From NCBI GenBank assembly GCA_031281985.1, contig JAITEO010000140.1:1-6621 (forward strand): a stretch of 6,621 nt of DNA, read 5' to 3'. This DNA is from Zoogloeaceae bacterium. Its GTDB lineage: Bacteria > Pseudomonadota > Gammaproteobacteria > Burkholderiales > Rhodocyclaceae. Within the stretch, counting starts at the first letter, position 1. Each line of letters begins with the position of its first letter. The notes beneath the pieces are model-generated. The model made no database searches and was not told the DNA's origin. It saw only the letters and a list, made by a program, of their open reading frames with translations. Of the stretch, positions 5,049-6,621 are shown piece after piece. The translations under genes were made by a program, and so were the position numbers.

Positions 5049-6410
5049 ATGCACAAGAACAAGACCGTTTATCTCTGTAGCGAATGCGGTGCGGAGTCGC
5101 CCAAATGGCAGGGACAGTGTCCGGGCTGCGGCGCGTGGAATACGCTGGTGGAGAGCGTGGCGGAGATAAAATCCGCCGCCCGCCAGCGATTCCTGTCGCC
5201 TGCCGCCGCCGCGCGGCCGCAGGCGCTGGCGGAAATCGAGGCGCAGGAAGCCGCGCGCCTGTCGACCGGCATCCGCGAATTCGACCGTCCGCTGGGCGGC
5301 GGACTGGTGGCGGGCAGCGTGGTGCTGATTGGCGGCGATCCCGGCATCGGCAAAAGCACCCTGCTGCTGCAAACCCTGGCGAAGCTCTCGGAGCGCGTCG
5401 GCGCGCTGTACATCAGCGGCGAGGAATCCGGCGAGCAGGTGGCGCTGCGGGCGCAACGCCTGGGGGTTGCCGCCAGCCGCCTGAAGCTGCTTACGGAAAT
5501 CAACCTGGAAAAAATCCTCGCCCACTTGAAGAGCGAGCGGCCGGAGGTGGCGGTGGTCGATTCCATTCAGACCCTGTGGTCGGAAGCGCTCAATTCCGCG
5601 CCGGGTTCGGTGGCGCAGGTGCGCGAATGCGCCGCCCAGCTCGTCCGGCTGGCCAAGCAGCTTGGCATCGCCGTCGTCCTGGTCGGGCACGTCACCAAGG
5701 AAGGCGCGCTCGCCGGGCCGCGCGTGCTCGAGCATGTCGTGGATGCCGTGCTGTATTTCGAAGGCGACACCCATTCCCGCTTTCGCCTGATCCGCGCCGT
5801 CAAGAACCGTTTCGGCGCGGTCAATGAACTGGGCGTGTTCGCCATGACCGAAACGGGCTTGAAGAGCGTCGATAATCCTTCGGCGCTGTTTCTTTCGCAA
5901 CACGAACGCGATGTTCCCGGCGCGGCGATACTGGTGACGCAAGAAGGCGACCGTCCGCTCCTGGTGGAGGTGCAGGCGCTGGTCGATGATGCGCACGGCA
6001 ATCCGCGCCGTCTCACGGTCGGCCTGGACGCGCAGCGGCTGGCGATGCTGCTGGCGGTACTGCATCGTCACGCGGGCATCGCCTGTTTCGATCAGGACGT
6101 ATTCATCAACGCCGTGGGCGGCGTGCGCATCATCGAACCCGCCGCCGACCTTGCCGTGGCGCTGGCCATCGTCTCTTCCCTGAAGAACCGGGCGCTGCCA
6201 GATAAACTCGTCGTCTTCGGCGAAATCGGGCTGGCAGGCGAAATCCGCCCCGCGCCGCGCGGCCAGGAACGCCTGAAGGAAGCCGCCAAACTCGGCTTCA
6301 CCCGCGCCATCATCCCCACCGCCAACCTCCCCCGCCACCCCATCCCCGGCATCGAAGTCACCGGCGTGGCGCGCATCGGCGAGGCGGTGGCGCATGTCGG
6401 GGAATTTTGA
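5049..6410 (+). CDS. radA: DNA repair protein RadA (Sms)
   Basis: RadA is a cytosolic RecA-like ATPase that drives branch migration of recombination intermediates, working with RecA in strand exchange, double-strand break repair and transformation. The 453-residue length is typical (E. coli about 460). The N-terminal C4 zinc finger has Cys10, Cys13, Cys25 and Cys28 (CSECG then CPGCG). Then come Walker A GGDPGIGKST (95-104), a Walker B-like strand VAVVDSIQT (167-175), the GHVTKEG motif (213-219) and the RadA-specific KNRFG motif (252-256). The C-terminal part (about 275-453) is the Lon-protease-like domain with VGGVRIIEPAADLAVALAI (356-374) and GEIGLAGEIRP (391-401); the Lon catalytic Ser is not seen, as usual for RadA. 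GGAGA at 5036-5040, 8 bases before the ATG, supports this start, 3 bases after the Gx stop. All key residues are intact, so it should be functional. It is the last tightly coupled gene of the operon. Confidence 0.97.
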   Translation: MHKNKTVYLCSECGAESPKWQGQCPGCGAWNTLVESVAEIKSAARQRFLSPAAAARPQALAEIEAQEAARLSTGIREFDRPLGGGLVAGSVVLIGGDPGIGKSTLLLQTLAKLSERVGALYISGEESGEQVALRAQRLGVAASRLKLLTEINLEKILAHLKSERPEVAVVDSIQTLWSEALNSAPGSVAQVRECAAQLVRLAKQLGIAVVLVGHVTKEGALAGPRVLEHVVDAVLYFEGDTHSRFRLIRAVKNRFGAVNELGVFAMTETGLKSVDNPSALFLSQHERDVPGAAILVTQEGDRPLLVEVQALVDDAHGNPRRLTVGLDAQRLAMLLAVLHRHAGIACFDQDVFINAVGGVRIIEPAADLAVALAIVSSLKNRALPDKLVVFGEIGLAGEIRPAPRGQERLKEAAKLGFTRAIIPTANLPRHPIPGIEVTGVARIGEAVAHVGEF

Positions 6411-6437
6411 CGTACACTTTTATGCACATTTGCCTTC

Positions 6438-6443
6438 AAGGAG
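6438..6443 (+). promoter_or_regulatory. Strong Shine-Dalgarno of the last, partial gene
   Basis: AAGGAG lies 6 bases before the ATG at 6450, close to the ideal ribosome site. It is the main reason for accepting the truncated reading frame as a real gene. The AT-rich stretch 6403-6437 before it could hold a promoter, but I find no convincing -10/-35 pair. Confidence 0.6.
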
Positions 6444-6449
6444 CGCGGC

Positions 6450-6621
6450 ATGTCCTTTCCTTCTTTTCTGAGAATCCTGTTGTTGTTGAGCGTCGCGCTC
6501 CTGCCGCAAGCCTGCGGCAATTTCGCGCAAAAAGGGGAGACTTCCGCGCAGCCGGAAGAAATGCCGATGCCGATACACAACACAAACAGGGATTACGGGT
6601 ACATCAACGGCAGAGGCGAAA
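6450..6621 (+). CDS. Putative lipoprotein, 3' end outside the window
   Basis: The first 57 residues of a gene that runs off the right edge. The N-terminus MSFPSFLRILLLLSVALLPQ is a signal peptide: one Arg, then a Leu-rich core (9-18), then a Cys at 22 followed by a polar stretch. LPQAC is a poor lipobox, because Pro rather than Leu is at -3, so it could be a lipoprotein or an ordinary secreted protein. The last visible part, IHNTNRDYGYINGRGE (42-57), faintly recalls DUF3304-type proteins of betaproteobacteria, which carry a Tyr-Asn-His-Thr...Val-Asn-Gly pattern after a lipoprotein signal; this is only a guess. All three Arg codons are AGA or AGG and one Ile is ATA, unlike the GC-rich codons of the genes before it, which hints at separate ancestry. 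It lies 39 bases after the radA stop and may be transcribed with it or alone. Confidence 0.65.
   Translation, partial: MSFPSFLRILLLLSVALLPQACGNFAQKGETSAQPEEMPMPIHNTNRDYGYINGRGE

Noticed and set aside
4500..6395. A 631-codon open frame on the minus strand, antisense to radA and the Gx gene
   Set aside because: Same reason: it mirrors well-supported genes, is low-complexity and Gln/His/Arg-rich, and has no recognisable motif.
6405..6435. Promoter for the lipoprotein gene using TTGACG at 6407-6412
   Set aside because: The -35-like hexamer is good, but no TA-starting -10 hexamer lies 15-19 bases downstream.

Overview
This is a GC-rich window (about 60-65% G+C by eye) from a Gram-negative bacterium, most likely a betaproteobacterium of the Rhodocyclales/Nitrosomonadales kind. 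That placement rests on the style of the FtsH, RadA, NusG-domain-II and Gx proteins and on my memory of homologues; no search was run. All genes use strong GC3 codons except the partial gene at the right end.

Layout. Positions 1-326 hold no credible gene. They form a repeat island: three small perfect hairpins of one design, a direct repeat, and a 60-base nested inverted repeat. On the minus strand, 327-2231 encodes the membrane-anchored AAA+ zinc protease FtsH, complete, probably with a TTG start. A 206-base divergent intergenic region (2232-2437) separates it from a tightly packed plus-strand run: a VOC/glyoxalase-fold protein related to methylmalonyl-CoA epimerase (2438-2929); an Ala/Leu-rich helical protein with possible FimL/ChpA N-terminal (degenerate HPt) character (2904-4166); a small membrane-anchored NusG-domain-II protein (4169-4540); a Gx transporter family membrane protein (4512-5045); and the DNA repair protein RadA/Sms (5049-6410). 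Junctions are a 26-base overlap, a 2-base gap, a 29-base overlap and a 3-base gap, so the five genes look like one translationally coupled operon. A partial putative lipoprotein gene starts at 6450, with its own strong Shine-Dalgarno and a different codon style, and runs off the window.

How they fit together. FtsH (membrane protein quality control) and RadA (recombination intermediate processing) are housekeeping proteins. The NusG-II/Gx pair is the most intriguing part. The same two domain families, as I remember them, make up EetA/EetB of flavin-based extracellular electron transfer in Gram-positives. Here they sit, without visible flavin or quinone genes, between a possible non-phosphorylatable signalling scaffold and radA. 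No CRISPR, tRNA, rRNA, transposase or phage gene is visible.
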